Source of the DNA: Oscillospiraceae bacterium
Lineage (GTDB): Bacteria; Bacillota; Clostridia; Oscillospirales; Oscillospiraceae
DNA: 32,004 bases
NCBI GenBank assembly: GCA_009781855.1
Contig: WQUY01000026.1
Location: 1 to 32,004 of the forward strand
Direction of reading: 5' to 3'
Shown here: in pieces, positions 24,889 through 32,004 of the stretch
Layout of the letters: each line of letters begins with the position of its first letter
Position numbering within the stretch: position 1 is the stretch's first letter
Position numbers and translations under genes: made by a program
Notes under the pieces: model-generated
Seen by the model: only the letters and a program-made list of their open reading frames with translations
Database searches by the model: none
What the model was told of the DNA's origin: nothing

Positions 24889-26025
24889 ATGATTTATTTT
24901 GACAATGGAAGCACATCATATCCAAAAGCACCGGGTGTAGCTCATGCAGTCATGGAAATACTGGAACGCGGATGTTTCAATATTAACAGGGGCGGCTACT
25001 CCGGTGCGTACGAGATGTCCTCTTTGGTGTTTGATACCCGGGAGAAAATAGCTGCGTTGTTTGACTGTCCATCCGGGAGAAATGTCGCTTTTACAGGCGG
25101 AATCACCCATGCGCTGAATGTTGCGTTGAAAGGACTGTTGCACCCTGGGGAGCATGTTGTAACAACGCAAATGGAGCATAACTCAGTCATTCGCCCCCTG
25201 GCTCAGCTTTCGGCTCAGGGCGTATCGGTAGATGTTGTGCGATGCGGAGATGATGGTAGGCTTGATTTAGACGATATGATATCCAAAATCACATATAAAA
25301 CAAAATTGGTTGTAATGTCACACGCGTCAAATGTTTGTGGTGCTATTTTGCCAATCAGAGAGGTCGGAGCCATTTGTAGAGACAAGGGTGCATTGTTATT
25401 GGTTGACAGTGCTCAAACTGCGGGTGTGCTCCCTATTTCCATGCGAAATGACCATATAGACATCCTTGCATTTACTGCCCACAAGGGCTTACTTGCGACT
25501 CAAGGGCTTGGCGGGTTGGTGCTTTCGCAGCAGATTGCCAACCAGATGACCCCACTTATAGCGGGAGGTACGGGGAGCCATACACATATAGCGGATATGC
25601 CGAGCGAATTGCCGGATAGGCTGGAAGCGGGAACACTCAACCTTCCGGGCATTGCGGCGCTCTCTATAGCGTTGGACTATATAATAGGTTATGGGGTCGA
25701 AAAGATTTACAATCGCGAGATGGAGCTATTGGCAAGGCTGACCGATGGAATCAAGCCGCTGTCGGCAGTGCGAATCCTTGGGCCGGAGAACCCAAGGGAC
25801 AAGTGCGCTATTGCAGCACTCGATTTTCCGGAAACTGACAATGCAGCAGTATCAGCCGAACTCGATGAGCAATATGGCATTATGACACGTTGTGGGTTAC
25901 ATTGCGCACCCTCCGCGCACAAGGCTTTGGGGACGTTCCCACATGGGGTTGTCAGGTGTTCATTTGGACATATGAATACCGAAGATGAAGTAGATACGCT
26001 TATAAATGCTCTGAGTAAACAGTGA
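24889..26025 (+). CDS. NifS-like class V aminotransferase (EF2568 / TIGR01977-type cysteine desulfurase family)
   Basis: 378 residues from the ATG at 24889 (MIYFDNGSTSYPKAP); a GTG at 24862 in frame would put the promoter inside the gene. The PLP lysine is in TAHKGLLATQGLG. The active cysteine is in RCGLHCAPSAHKALGT, and VRCSFGHMNTEDEVD follows; this ending matches the TIGR01977 group rather than IscS or SufS. Members of that group occur near selenium-dependent molybdenum hydroxylase genes in some Firmicutes, so sulfur or selenium delivery is plausible. No ribosome site is visible, and an excellent promoter places transcription start at or next to the A of ATG, so the mRNA is probably leaderless. 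Confidence 0.88.
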   Translation: MIYFDNGSTSYPKAPGVAHAVMEILERGCFNINRGGYSGAYEMSSLVFDTREKIAALFDCPSGRNVAFTGGITHALNVALKGLLHPGEHVVTTQMEHNSVIRPLAQLSAQGVSVDVVRCGDDGRLDLDDMISKITYKTKLVVMSHASNVCGAILPIREVGAICRDKGALLLVDSAQTAGVLPISMRNDHIDILAFTAHKGLLATQGLGGLVLSQQIANQMTPLIAGGTGSHTHIADMPSELPDRLEAGTLNLPGIAALSIALDYIIGYGVEKIYNREMELLARLTDGIKPLSAVRILGPENPRDKCAIAALDFPETDNAAVSAELDEQYGIMTRCGLHCAPSAHKALGTFPHGVVRCSFGHMNTEDEVDTLINALSKQ

Positions 26026-26089
26026 TTAAATCCGCCCGATAAAACCGATGCGGTTCAAGATAGCACCATCACCCTAAAGGAGATATTTC

Positions 26090-26992
26090 ATGGAAATCAA
26101 ACAGCTTGAGATATTTGCCTGCGTTGCAAAAAAACTCAGCTTCTCAAAAGTTGCGGAGGAAATGTTTGTATCCCAGCCGACAGTCAGCACTCAAATAAAC
26201 GCGCTTGAAAAAGCTGTTGGGGTGCAATTGTTTGTGCGCAATACAAAAGGGGTCATACTTACAAAAAGCGGAGCGGACTTCCTGTCCTATGCAGAAAAAA
26301 TATTGACACTTCGTGACCAAGCGTTAGCGCGTATATGCCCGGACGACACAGATATTACCGGTGAAATCGATATCATATCATCTACAATTCCTGCACAGCA
26401 TCTGCTGCCGGAAAGAATAGCGTCATTTCAGAAGCAGCGACCCGGCATCATACTTAGGGTTGAGCAAGCAGATAGCAGCAGGGTAGTATCAACGATGAGT
26501 GGGTTTAAGTATGACTTTGGGATGATTGGTACGACACCTGATGAGGGCAGATTTCATAGCTGCCCAATCTATGATGACGAGCTTATTTTGGTTCTTCCAA
26601 AAGACTTTCCGCATAGCGCAGAAGCCATACAAGAAAGTTTTCCGGAAACCATTACTTCAGCGCCATTTATAATGAGGGAAGCCGGTTCGGGAACCCGTGC
26701 TGAGATAGAGGGGCTTCTTTCTAGAATCGGTGTTGACTTCCGCAAGCTACATATTCCTGCATATTTTGCCGACACGCATAGCATAGTTGAAGCTGTAGCT
26801 CATGGTATGGGCATTGCTCTGGTTTCAAAAATTGCCGCACAAATGTATGTGCAGGCTGGGCTAGTACAAGCGGTCGAGATGAAAAGCAAGATTTTTACGC
26901 GCAAAATCCATTTGATTTATAATAAAGAACGCTGGCTTTCGCCCGTGCAACAGGCGTTTTTAGACCATATGTGCGAGATAAGCAGGATGTGA
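26090..26992 (+). CDS. LysR-family transcriptional regulator
   Basis: 300 residues; ATG preceded by AAAGGAG. The N-terminal winged helix-turn-helix is clear (QLEIFACVAKKLSFSKVAEEMFVSQPTVSTQINALEKAVGVQLFVRN). The rest is a LysR substrate-binding domain with two lobes (about 90-295). The wording around LFVRNTKGVILTKSGADFLSYAEKIL and STIPAQHLLPE resembles the selenium-metabolism-associated LysR group of Clostridia; the effector might be a sulfur or selenium metabolite, which is inference. It follows the EF2568-type NifS-like gene by 64 bases on the same strand, unlike the usual divergent LysR layout, so it may be co-transcribed with it. Confidence 0.92.
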   Translation: MEIKQLEIFACVAKKLSFSKVAEEMFVSQPTVSTQINALEKAVGVQLFVRNTKGVILTKSGADFLSYAEKILTLRDQALARICPDDTDITGEIDIISSTIPAQHLLPERIASFQKQRPGIILRVEQADSSRVVSTMSGFKYDFGMIGTTPDEGRFHSCPIYDDELILVLPKDFPHSAEAIQESFPETITSAPFIMREAGSGTRAEIEGLLSRIGVDFRKLHIPAYFADTHSIVEAVAHGMGIALVSKIAAQMYVQAGLVQAVEMKSKIFTRKIHLIYNKERWLSPVQQAFLDHMCEISRM

Positions 26993-27078
26993 AAACAGAC
27001 TAAGTTGATTACAGTCAATGCATAGATTGCCGAGAGCCTACGCACTGATGTAAAACATATTAACCGGAGGTAGTTAAA

Positions 27079-27534
27079 ATGAACATCGAGAAGAGACTGA
27101 AAGAATTGGATATAGCACTGCCAGAGGTTTCGCCGCCCAGAGCTATGTATGTGCCTGTGAAGAGGGTAGGGAATTTGTTGTTTGTGTCGGGTCATTTGCC
27201 GGTTAAGGAGGATGGAACGATATATACAGGAAAATTGGGCAAAGAGCATAATGCCGAGTATGGGCAGGCAGCGGCTCGCCGTTGCATAATCAGTATGCTT
27301 GCAACACTAAAAGCAGAGCTGGGCAGTCTTGATGTTATAAAAGGGTTTGTAAAGCTCCAGTCTTTTGTAAGTTGTGAAGTTGGGTTTGAAAATCAACCTC
27401 TGGTGACTAATGGGGCATCAGAGCTGCTGGTTGAGATTTTTGGAGAAATTGGAAGACATACCAGAACGGCGGTGGGAACCAATCAATTGCCGTTTGATGC
27501 GACGATAGAAATCGACGCAATCATTGAAATTTAG
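27079..27534 (+). CDS. RidA/YjgF family protein
   Basis: 151 residues; ATG after CCGGAGG. The protein belongs to the larger YjgF_YER057c_UK114-like subgroup: NLLFVSGHLPV at the start, a central helix (YGQAAARRCIISMLATLKAELGSLD), and the end GRHTRTAVGTNQLPFDATIEIDAIIEI with the conserved arginine in HTRTAVG. RidA proteins hydrolyse reactive enamines and imines made by PLP enzymes. Three PLP enzymes lie just upstream, so a protective role is consistent. This subgroup is less well characterised than canonical RidA. A GC-rich hairpin follows the stop. Confidence 0.9.
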   Translation: MNIEKRLKELDIALPEVSPPRAMYVPVKRVGNLLFVSGHLPVKEDGTIYTGKLGKEHNAEYGQAAARRCIISMLATLKAELGSLDVIKGFVKLQSFVSCEVGFENQPLVTNGASELLVEIFGEIGRHTRTAVGTNQLPFDATIEIDAIIEI

Positions 27535-27548
27535 ATTAAAAATCGTAG

Positions 27549-27570
27549 GGGCGACCGACCTCGGTCGCCC
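27549..27570 (+). terminator. GC-rich hairpin after the RidA gene
   Basis: GGGCGACCG pairs with CGGTCGCCC around ACCT, followed by GCATTTTG. A second small stem (TTTTGAG with CTCAAAA, 27574-27596) lies next to it. The GTAGGGGCGACC...GGTCGCCC form resembles repeats common in Clostridia. Confidence 0.6.
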
Positions 27571-27641
27571 GCATTTTGAGATAGCCCCCTCAAAAAACCG
27601 CACTGTTATGACATAACGTATTAAGCGAGAGGTTGAGCCAA

Positions 27642-28814
27642 ATGATTGATATTCAGCTCTTGTTGTTTATTTCACTTATTCTATTATCTACAAAAGCTTT
27701 GTCCATGGTTATGAAACGTATGCACTTGCCGCAAGTGGTCGGTGCGCTTGTAGCAGGAATATTGCTCGGCCCCGCAGTTTTTAACCTTGTTGAGCCAAAT
27801 GAAACCATCTCAGTGATTGCGGAGTTTGGTGTCATATTTCTTCTGTTTGCTGCCGGTATGGAAACCGATTTCCGGCAATTGCGCACATCATTAAAGTCAT
27901 CAATACTCATTTCTGCTCTGGGTGTTGCTCTGGCATTGGGTGGAGGCTTTGCCACAGCTTTTTTATTTGGAAACCCAACCTTTGAGAGCTTCTTTGTCGG
28001 TGTAATCATAGCTTCGATGTCCACGAGCATCACCGTTGAGGCTTTGTCCGAAATGGGCAAGCTAAAATCAAAAATCGGAACTGCGTTGATGGGCGCTTCA
28101 CTTTTTGATGATATTTTTGTTATCGTCATACTTGCACTGATAATGGGTATGGGTGGCGGTGCTTTCTCCGTAGGGGTGCTTGGGTTGACGCTTTTGAGAA
28201 TTGTTGCATTTTTTGCGTTGGCCATAGTTGCTGGGTATTTGGTAAACATGCTGTTTAACTGGTTTTTCTGGAAATATGGCATAAAACGAAGACTCTATAT
28301 ATTTGCCATCGCCTTTTGCTTTATGATGGCATACCTCGCGGAAGTTTTGGGTCTTGCAGGCATCACAGGTGCCTACCTTGCCGGAATAGCCTTTTGCAGC
28401 ACAAGATGTGTTGAGACGCTTGAAACAAGGACTCATGAGCTTTCATATTTGTTTTTTACCCCTGTATTTCTTGCGAATATTGGCATTCACACATCATTTG
28501 AGGGCATGACGGGGAACTTGATATTGTTTACTGTTGTGTTGGTTGTGGTCGCAATCTTGTCAAAACTGGTCGGATGTGGACTTGGTGCAAGGCTTAGCAA
28601 TTTTACAAGACGAGAAAGCCTTCAGATTGGTGTTGGCATGATTGCCAGAGGCGAGATATCATTTATTGTTGCGGCTAAAGGCATTGCGGCAGGGTATGTA
28701 AGTGCAACGATGTATCCAAGTATCATAGTTGTGGTACTCATCACTGTTTTTCTGACGCCATTGTTGCTTAAAGTGGTGTTTGCGGATAAGCCGACAGACA
28801 ACAAAACTATTTAG
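27642..28814 (+). CDS. CPA2-family cation:proton antiporter
   Basis: 390 residues from the ATG at 27642, nine bases after GAGAGG; a TTG at 27633 gives three extra residues. About 12 membrane helices are visible. Typical CPA2 segments: LPQVVGALVAGILLGP, AEFGVIFLLFAAGMETD, MSTSITVEALSEMGKL, ALMGASLFDDIFVIVILAL (the conserved acidic pair in a helix) and GMIARGEISFIVAAKG. No C-terminal RCK/TrkA-N domain is present, unlike KefB/KefC, so it is a core exchanger for Na+ or K+ against H+. It lies between RidA and the ABC importer with separate spacing on both sides, so it is probably its own transcription unit. Confidence 0.92.
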   Translation: MIDIQLLLFISLILLSTKALSMVMKRMHLPQVVGALVAGILLGPAVFNLVEPNETISVIAEFGVIFLLFAAGMETDFRQLRTSLKSSILISALGVALALGGGFATAFLFGNPTFESFFVGVIIASMSTSITVEALSEMGKLKSKIGTALMGASLFDDIFVIVILALIMGMGGGAFSVGVLGLTLLRIVAFFALAIVAGYLVNMLFNWFFWKYGIKRRLYIFAIAFCFMMAYLAEVLGLAGITGAYLAGIAFCSTRCVETLETRTHELSYLFFTPVFLANIGIHTSFEGMTGNLILFTVVLVVVAILSKLVGCGLGARLSNFTRRESLQIGVGMIARGEISFIVAAKGIAAGYVSATMYPSIIVVVLITVFLTPLLLKVVFADKPTDNKTI

Positions 28815-28827
28815 ACACCATCAAGCC

Positions 28828-28867
28828 AGGCTGCCGGGAGTAAAGCGATATCGACTCTCGGCAGCCT
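28828..28867 (+). terminator. Hairpin-family copy 6 after the antiporter gene
   Basis: AGGCTGCCGGGAGT (28828-28841) pairs with ACTCTCGGCAGCCT (28854-28867) over 14 positions with one G-T, around a 12-base loop. It begins 14 bases after the stop and is followed by ATTTC. A degenerate member of the family, likely terminating the antiporter transcript. Confidence 0.65.
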
Positions 28868-28972
28868 ATTTCGCAATGGGTGAAATACAGACGATTATTC
28901 TTAGCCTTCCTATTCGTACAAATCTGCCATTTTGCAAGGTTTTCGGGAATTTTTATTGTACTAATTCATGTA

Positions 28973-29001
28973 TTGCTTTTTAATTGTAAAGGGGGTATGA
29001 T
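28973..29001 (+). promoter_or_regulatory. Candidate promoter of the ABC importer operon
   Basis: TTGCTT (28973-28978), 17-base spacer, TATGAT (28996-29001). The -10 box is good and the -35 box weak. Predicted start near 29008, about 31 bases before the ATG at 29039. Confidence 0.45.
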
Positions 29002-29038
29002 AAAAGCTATTATTTTTGACGTGAAGGAAGTGAATAAG

Positions 29039-30040
29039 ATGAAAGACGCACGAAAATTGATTACCCTGATTATGGTGATTGCGATTTTTACAGTTGTTTT
29101 GGCAGCATGTGGAAATCAGGCAGCTCCGGCCACTGGTGGAGGAACATCCGATGAGGGAACCCCTGTGTTTCAAATAGGTATTTTGCAACTGGTAGAGCAC
29201 CCGGCGCTTGATGCAGCGCGTGATGGTTTTTTAGAGGCGCTTAATGAAGCAGGGATCAATTTTGAGTATGATTTCCAAAATGCACAGGGTGATACTCAGG
29301 TAGTGAACACCATCGCCCAGCGTTTTGTCGGCAACAATGTCGATCTTGTTCTTGCTATAGCCACACCAAGTGTTCAGGCCATGGCTGCCGCCACTGAGGA
29401 TATTCCCATTGTTGGCACAGCAATCACAAGCTATGAGCGAGCTGGGGTTGTGTACAGTAACGAGGCTCCGGGTGGCAATGTCACCGGCGCATCAGACATG
29501 AATCCTATTGAAGCGCAAATCAACATGATTGTAGAGTTTGTTCCGGGTATCGAAACCCTGGGTATCGTTTATTCTTCAAACGAAGCAAACTCCGTATATC
29601 AAGCAGAGCTTGCAAAAGGGATTGCGGAGGCACTTGGGCTGACAGTTGTCGAAGGAACGGTCACAACAACAGGGGATGTCCAACAAAACACACTTTCGAT
29701 TGCCAATCGTGTTGAGGCCATATTCATACCTACAGACAATACCCATGCCGATGCTATGGGAATAGTTGGACAGGTCAGTATTGAAACCGGTGTGCCTGTG
29801 TTTCCCGGTGAGGAAAACATGGTGTTGGGGGGCGGTATTGCAACCCAAAGTGTCAATTACTTTGAGTTAGGAAAACAATCCGGTCAAATGGCTGTGCAGA
29901 TTCTCAGAGATGGAGCAGATCCTGCAACCATGCCGATTCAATTTGCGCAAACCTTAAATTACATAGTTAACGGATTCATGGTAGAAGAGCTAGGCATCGC
30001 AGTTCCTGCGCGCTTTGCCGACAGCATTGTCAATCCGTAA
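29039..30040 (+). CDS. ABC transporter substrate-binding lipoprotein, TrpX/PF04392 family
   Basis: 333 residues from the ATG at 29039 with AAGGA upstream; an in-frame extension to 28880 is rejected. A lipoprotein signal peptide ends in VVLAAC, with the lipid-bearing cysteine at C24, then a Gly/Ser/Thr linker. The rest is a two-lobed binding protein (FQIGILQLVEHPALDAARDGFLEAL; LVLAIATPSVQAMAAAT; IFIPTDNTHADAMGIVGQ; YFELGKQSGQMAVQILRDG). This matches the ABC_sub_bind family that includes TrpX-type importers for aromatic amino acids, but the ligand cannot be assigned from sequence. Permease and ATPase genes follow. A candidate promoter is at 28973-29001. Confidence 0.92.
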   Translation: MKDARKLITLIMVIAIFTVVLAACGNQAAPATGGGTSDEGTPVFQIGILQLVEHPALDAARDGFLEALNEAGINFEYDFQNAQGDTQVVNTIAQRFVGNNVDLVLAIATPSVQAMAAATEDIPIVGTAITSYERAGVVYSNEAPGGNVTGASDMNPIEAQINMIVEFVPGIETLGIVYSSNEANSVYQAELAKGIAEALGLTVVEGTVTTTGDVQQNTLSIANRVEAIFIPTDNTHADAMGIVGQVSIETGVPVFPGEENMVLGGGIATQSVNYFELGKQSGQMAVQILRDGADPATMPIQFAQTLNYIVNGFMVEELGIAVPARFADSIVNP

Positions 30041-30051
30041 ATTTCAAAAGC

Positions 30052-30092
30052 CTGGGATGCGGGGGTGTTACTAATGATTTTGTTGTTTTGCT
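30052..30092 (+). repeat. Partial, degenerate copy of the dispersed repeat between two ABC genes
   Basis: The stretch CTGGGATGCGGGGGTGTTAC plus the following TAATGATTTTGTTGTTTTGCT aligns with the start of the copy at 9383. It begins 12 bases after the lipoprotein stop, inside an operon, and is in the same orientation as the M14 copy. Confidence 0.65.
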
Positions 30093-30132
30093 GACCCATT
30101 AAATTTAAAGGGAGTCGATTACTATCGAACTT

Positions 30133-31038
30133 ATGATTCAAGGCGCAATAAGTCTAGGACTGCTATGGTCACTGATGACAATAGGCGTCTTTATGACATT
30201 CAGAATACTCAATATGCCAGACCTATCAGTTGAGGGAACAGTGATACTGGGTGCAGCCACCGCCGCCCGACTCATATCAAACGGACATAACCCACTGCTT
30301 GCAACAATTCTTGCTGCACTGACAGGCAGCGTTGGCGGATTTGTGACCGGAGTTTTGCATACAAAATTAAAAATCCCGCCGATTTTGGCTGGGATTTTAA
30401 CAATGGTTGCATCATATTCTGTTGTCATACGCATTATGGGCACTTCAAATATCGGATTACCGCCCCACGGCCCAGCGCGTGTTTTCTCAGTATTTTCATT
30501 TTTACAAGAAATGGGAATGACAAGACAACACTCAGTTATTTTGATAGCCGCTGTGGTGGTAGTTGTTATGGGGACTGCATATTATCTCTTCTGTGGAACA
30601 GAAATCGGGAGTGCAGTCAGAGCAACGGGCAACAACTTGCAAATGGTGAGGGCACAAGGAGTAAACACCAACGCAATGATTATAATGTACCTCATGATTT
30701 CTAATGGGTTCGTTGCGATTTCCGGTGCGCTAGTAGCTCAGCAGCAAGGGTTTGCATCAGTGGATATGGGTGTTGGAACCATAGTTGTGGGCTTAGCCTC
30801 AGTGATTATTGCAGAAGTTTTGTTCAAGGTGCGCAGATTCTGGGCAAGACTCATAACCCTAGTTGCCGGGTCAATCATATATAGGCTTATCATCACATTA
30901 GTTTTGGAGCTGGGTATGCCCCCTACCGACCTGAGACTGTTCGTGGCACTTACGGTCGCAGTGGCGCTGACATTGCCGCTCATACGCGAAAGAGCCTTGA
31001 AAGCTTTTGAAAAATTCAAAAGTCGGGGAGGACGCTGA
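30133..31038 (+). CDS. ABC transporter permease (TrpY-like, BPD_transp_2 fold)
   Basis: 301 residues with about eight or nine membrane helices. Features: LGLLWSLMTIGVFMTFRILNMPDLSVEGTVILGAATAA at the start, the loop GTEIGSAVRATGNNLQMVRAQGVNT that contacts the ATPase, and a basic C-terminus. It partners the lipoprotein and the ATPase encoded on either side. The start is not straightforward: AGGGAG at 30109-30114 lies 18 bases before the ATG at 30133, but 3 to 9 bases before the in-frame ATT (30118) and ATC (30124); starting there would add a few residues giving the common TIEL-type N-terminus. ATG is kept by default. Confidence 0.92.
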   Translation: MIQGAISLGLLWSLMTIGVFMTFRILNMPDLSVEGTVILGAATAARLISNGHNPLLATILAALTGSVGGFVTGVLHTKLKIPPILAGILTMVASYSVVIRIMGTSNIGLPPHGPARVFSVFSFLQEMGMTRQHSVILIAAVVVVVMGTAYYLFCGTEIGSAVRATGNNLQMVRAQGVNTNAMIIMYLMISNGFVAISGALVAQQQGFASVDMGVGTIVVGLASVIIAEVLFKVRRFWARLITLVAGSIIYRLIITLVLELGMPPTDLRLFVALTVAVALTLPLIRERALKAFEKFKSRGGR

Positions 31039-31039
31039 G

Positions 31040-31840
31040 ATGACAATGTTGGGCTTAAAGAATATAAGTAAAACATTTGGACTCGGAACGCCGCTCGAAA
31101 CCCAAGTTTTGCGCGATGTATGCCTGGAGTTACCTAAGGGTGATTATGTCACCATTATCGGTGGCAATGGAGCAGGCAAGAGTACACTGATGAACATTGT
31201 CGCTGGAACGCATTTGTCGGATAAAGGCACCATAACCATTGACGGTGCAGATGTTACAAACCTGCCTGAGCACAAGCGAGCGCTATATCTTGGCAGAGTG
31301 TTTCAAGACCCGATGGTCGGAACCGCAGCCAGTATGAACATTGAGGAAAATTTGGCGCTGGCTTACAGGCGAGGTAAGCGAAGAGGGTTTAGTTGGTATA
31401 TATCAAACAAAGAACGCGCCCTTTACCGCGAGCGACTTTCAGACCTAGAACTTGGTTTGGAAAACCGATTGACCGACAAGGTCGGATTGCTTTCAGGCGG
31501 ACAAAGACAGGCGTTATCATTGATGATGGCGACCTTGAAAGAACCTCGTGTCTTACTTTTGGATGAGCATACGGCGGCGCTGGATCCCAAGACAGCCCCC
31601 AAGGTGCTTGAAATAGGAAACAAAATCATAAAGAAATATAATCTGACCACGATGATGGTCACACATAATATGAAAGATGCCATACGTCATGGCAACCGAC
31701 TCATCATGATGAAAGAGGGCGGTGTGGCTCTTGACATTTCAGGAGAAGAAAAGCGCAATATTACGGTAGAAAGCCTTATTGCAAAATTCAGCCAGGTGAG
31801 CGGTGAAGAATTCAGTGATGATGCAGCACTTTTAGGGTAG
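31040..31840 (+). CDS. ABC transporter ATP-binding protein (TrpZ-like)
   Basis: 266 residues from the ATG at 31040, one base after the permease stop and eight after GGGGAGGA, so translation is coupled. Walker A is GGNGAGKS (about residues 41-48), the signature is LSGGQ (about 150), Walker B is VLLLDEH (about 170-177) and the switch histidine is in VTHN (about 207-210). It powers the importer with the two preceding genes. In Walker B, glutamate is followed by histidine, which is common in this transporter branch. A tandem repeat region follows at once. Confidence 0.95.
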   Translation: MTMLGLKNISKTFGLGTPLETQVLRDVCLELPKGDYVTIIGGNGAGKSTLMNIVAGTHLSDKGTITIDGADVTNLPEHKRALYLGRVFQDPMVGTAASMNIEENLALAYRRGKRRGFSWYISNKERALYRERLSDLELGLENRLTDKVGLLSGGQRQALSLMMATLKEPRVLLLDEHTAALDPKTAPKVLEIGNKIIKKYNLTTMMVTHNMKDAIRHGNRLIMMKEGGVALDISGEEKRNITVESLIAKFSQVSGEEFSDDAALLG

Positions 31841-31852
31841 CCATATCACTAT

Positions 31853-32004
31853 ATACCAGGCTTACAGGGTTGCTGATGGTTTTTTGTTTCGCGAAGTGTA
31901 GGGCGACGAGACCCGTTCCGAGCAAAACAGAAAATCATTAGTCAGACCCCAACATACCAAGCTTACAGGGTGTTGCTGATGGTTTTGCTGTCGAGGGAAT
32001 TCCT
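31853..32004 (-). repeat. Dispersed repeat, about 1.5 tandem units at the right edge
   Basis: A unit starting near 31853 (ATACCAGGCTTACAGGG) is repeated 101 bases on (ATACCAAGCTTACAGGG) and the second unit diverges or runs off the window. The first unit is the complement of the M14 copy, with 39 bases identical (31891-31929). It starts 12 bases after the ATPase stop. I see no gene here. Confidence 0.8.

Noticed and set aside
28880-29038. 53-residue N-terminal extension of the ABC lipoprotein
   Set aside because: The ATG at 29039 follows AAGGA and directly starts a standard lipoprotein signal peptide; the extension would bury it and span the likely promoter.
1-32004. CRISPR array, insertion sequence or prophage
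   Set aside because: No regularly spaced short repeats with unique spacers, no transposase or integrase and no phage structural gene were found. The tandem repeats are protein-coding or the about 100-base element.

Overview
The window looks like a chromosomal segment of a strictly anaerobic Bacillota (Clostridia-type) bacterium. The reasons are an S-layer-homology surface protein, strong AGGAGG-type ribosome sites, Clostridia-like gene families (Rrf2, DUF969/DUF979, the EF2568-type NifS-like protein, a CPA2 antiporter, a lipoprotein-based ABC importer) and an oxygen-sensitive-looking Mo/Fe-S enzyme. All genes I support read on the + strand. I see no tRNA, rRNA, CRISPR array, transposase or phage gene. 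No gap between genes exceeds 300 bases.

Region 1 (1-8540) is a cell-surface and signalling block. It holds the 3' part of a very repetitive secreted protein with three C-terminal SLH motifs, a tiny zinc-ribbon protein, a secreted protein with a DUF6273-like end, an ECF-like sigma factor fused to a membrane segment and a further domain, and a membrane protein with a regular seven-cysteine ladder. Region 2 (8617-16503) starts with an Rrf2 regulator. It continues with a peptide-catabolism cluster: a giant M14 metallopeptidase, the DUF969 and DUF979 subunits of the putative 5-oxoproline transporter, an M29-like aminopeptidase and pyroglutamyl-peptidase I. Together these could trim N-terminally blocked peptides and move the 5-oxoproline released.

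Region 3 (16504-20586) encodes a two-subunit molybdopterin enzyme of the pyrogallol-phloroglucinol transhydroxylase / catechol dehydroxylase type, followed by a strong terminator and an 83-residue FMN_bind-like protein. Region 4 (20729-24744) is an apparent operon with a clear sigma-A promoter: IscS/NifS, an IscU-like scaffold, NadA (itself an Fe-S enzyme) and a MetY-type sulfhydrylase. It joins sulfur assimilation, Fe-S assembly and NAD synthesis. Region 5 (24854-27534) has a second NifS-like protein with an apparently leaderless promoter, a LysR regulator and a RidA-family protein. Region 6 (27642-31840) has a CPA2 antiporter and a complete TrpX/Y/Z-like ABC importer.

Two repeat families thread through the intergenic DNA. 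One is a GC-rich hairpin seen six times, usually just after a stop codon. The other is a roughly 100-nt dispersed element: partly tandem at the right edge, degenerate near 30.05 kb, and sitting in frame inside the M14 peptidase gene. The most interesting leads are the Mo enzyme whose small subunit keeps all 16 cluster cysteines, the sigma-membrane fusion next to a cysteine-ladder membrane protein, the leaderless NifS-like gene, and the in-frame repeat inside the peptidase.
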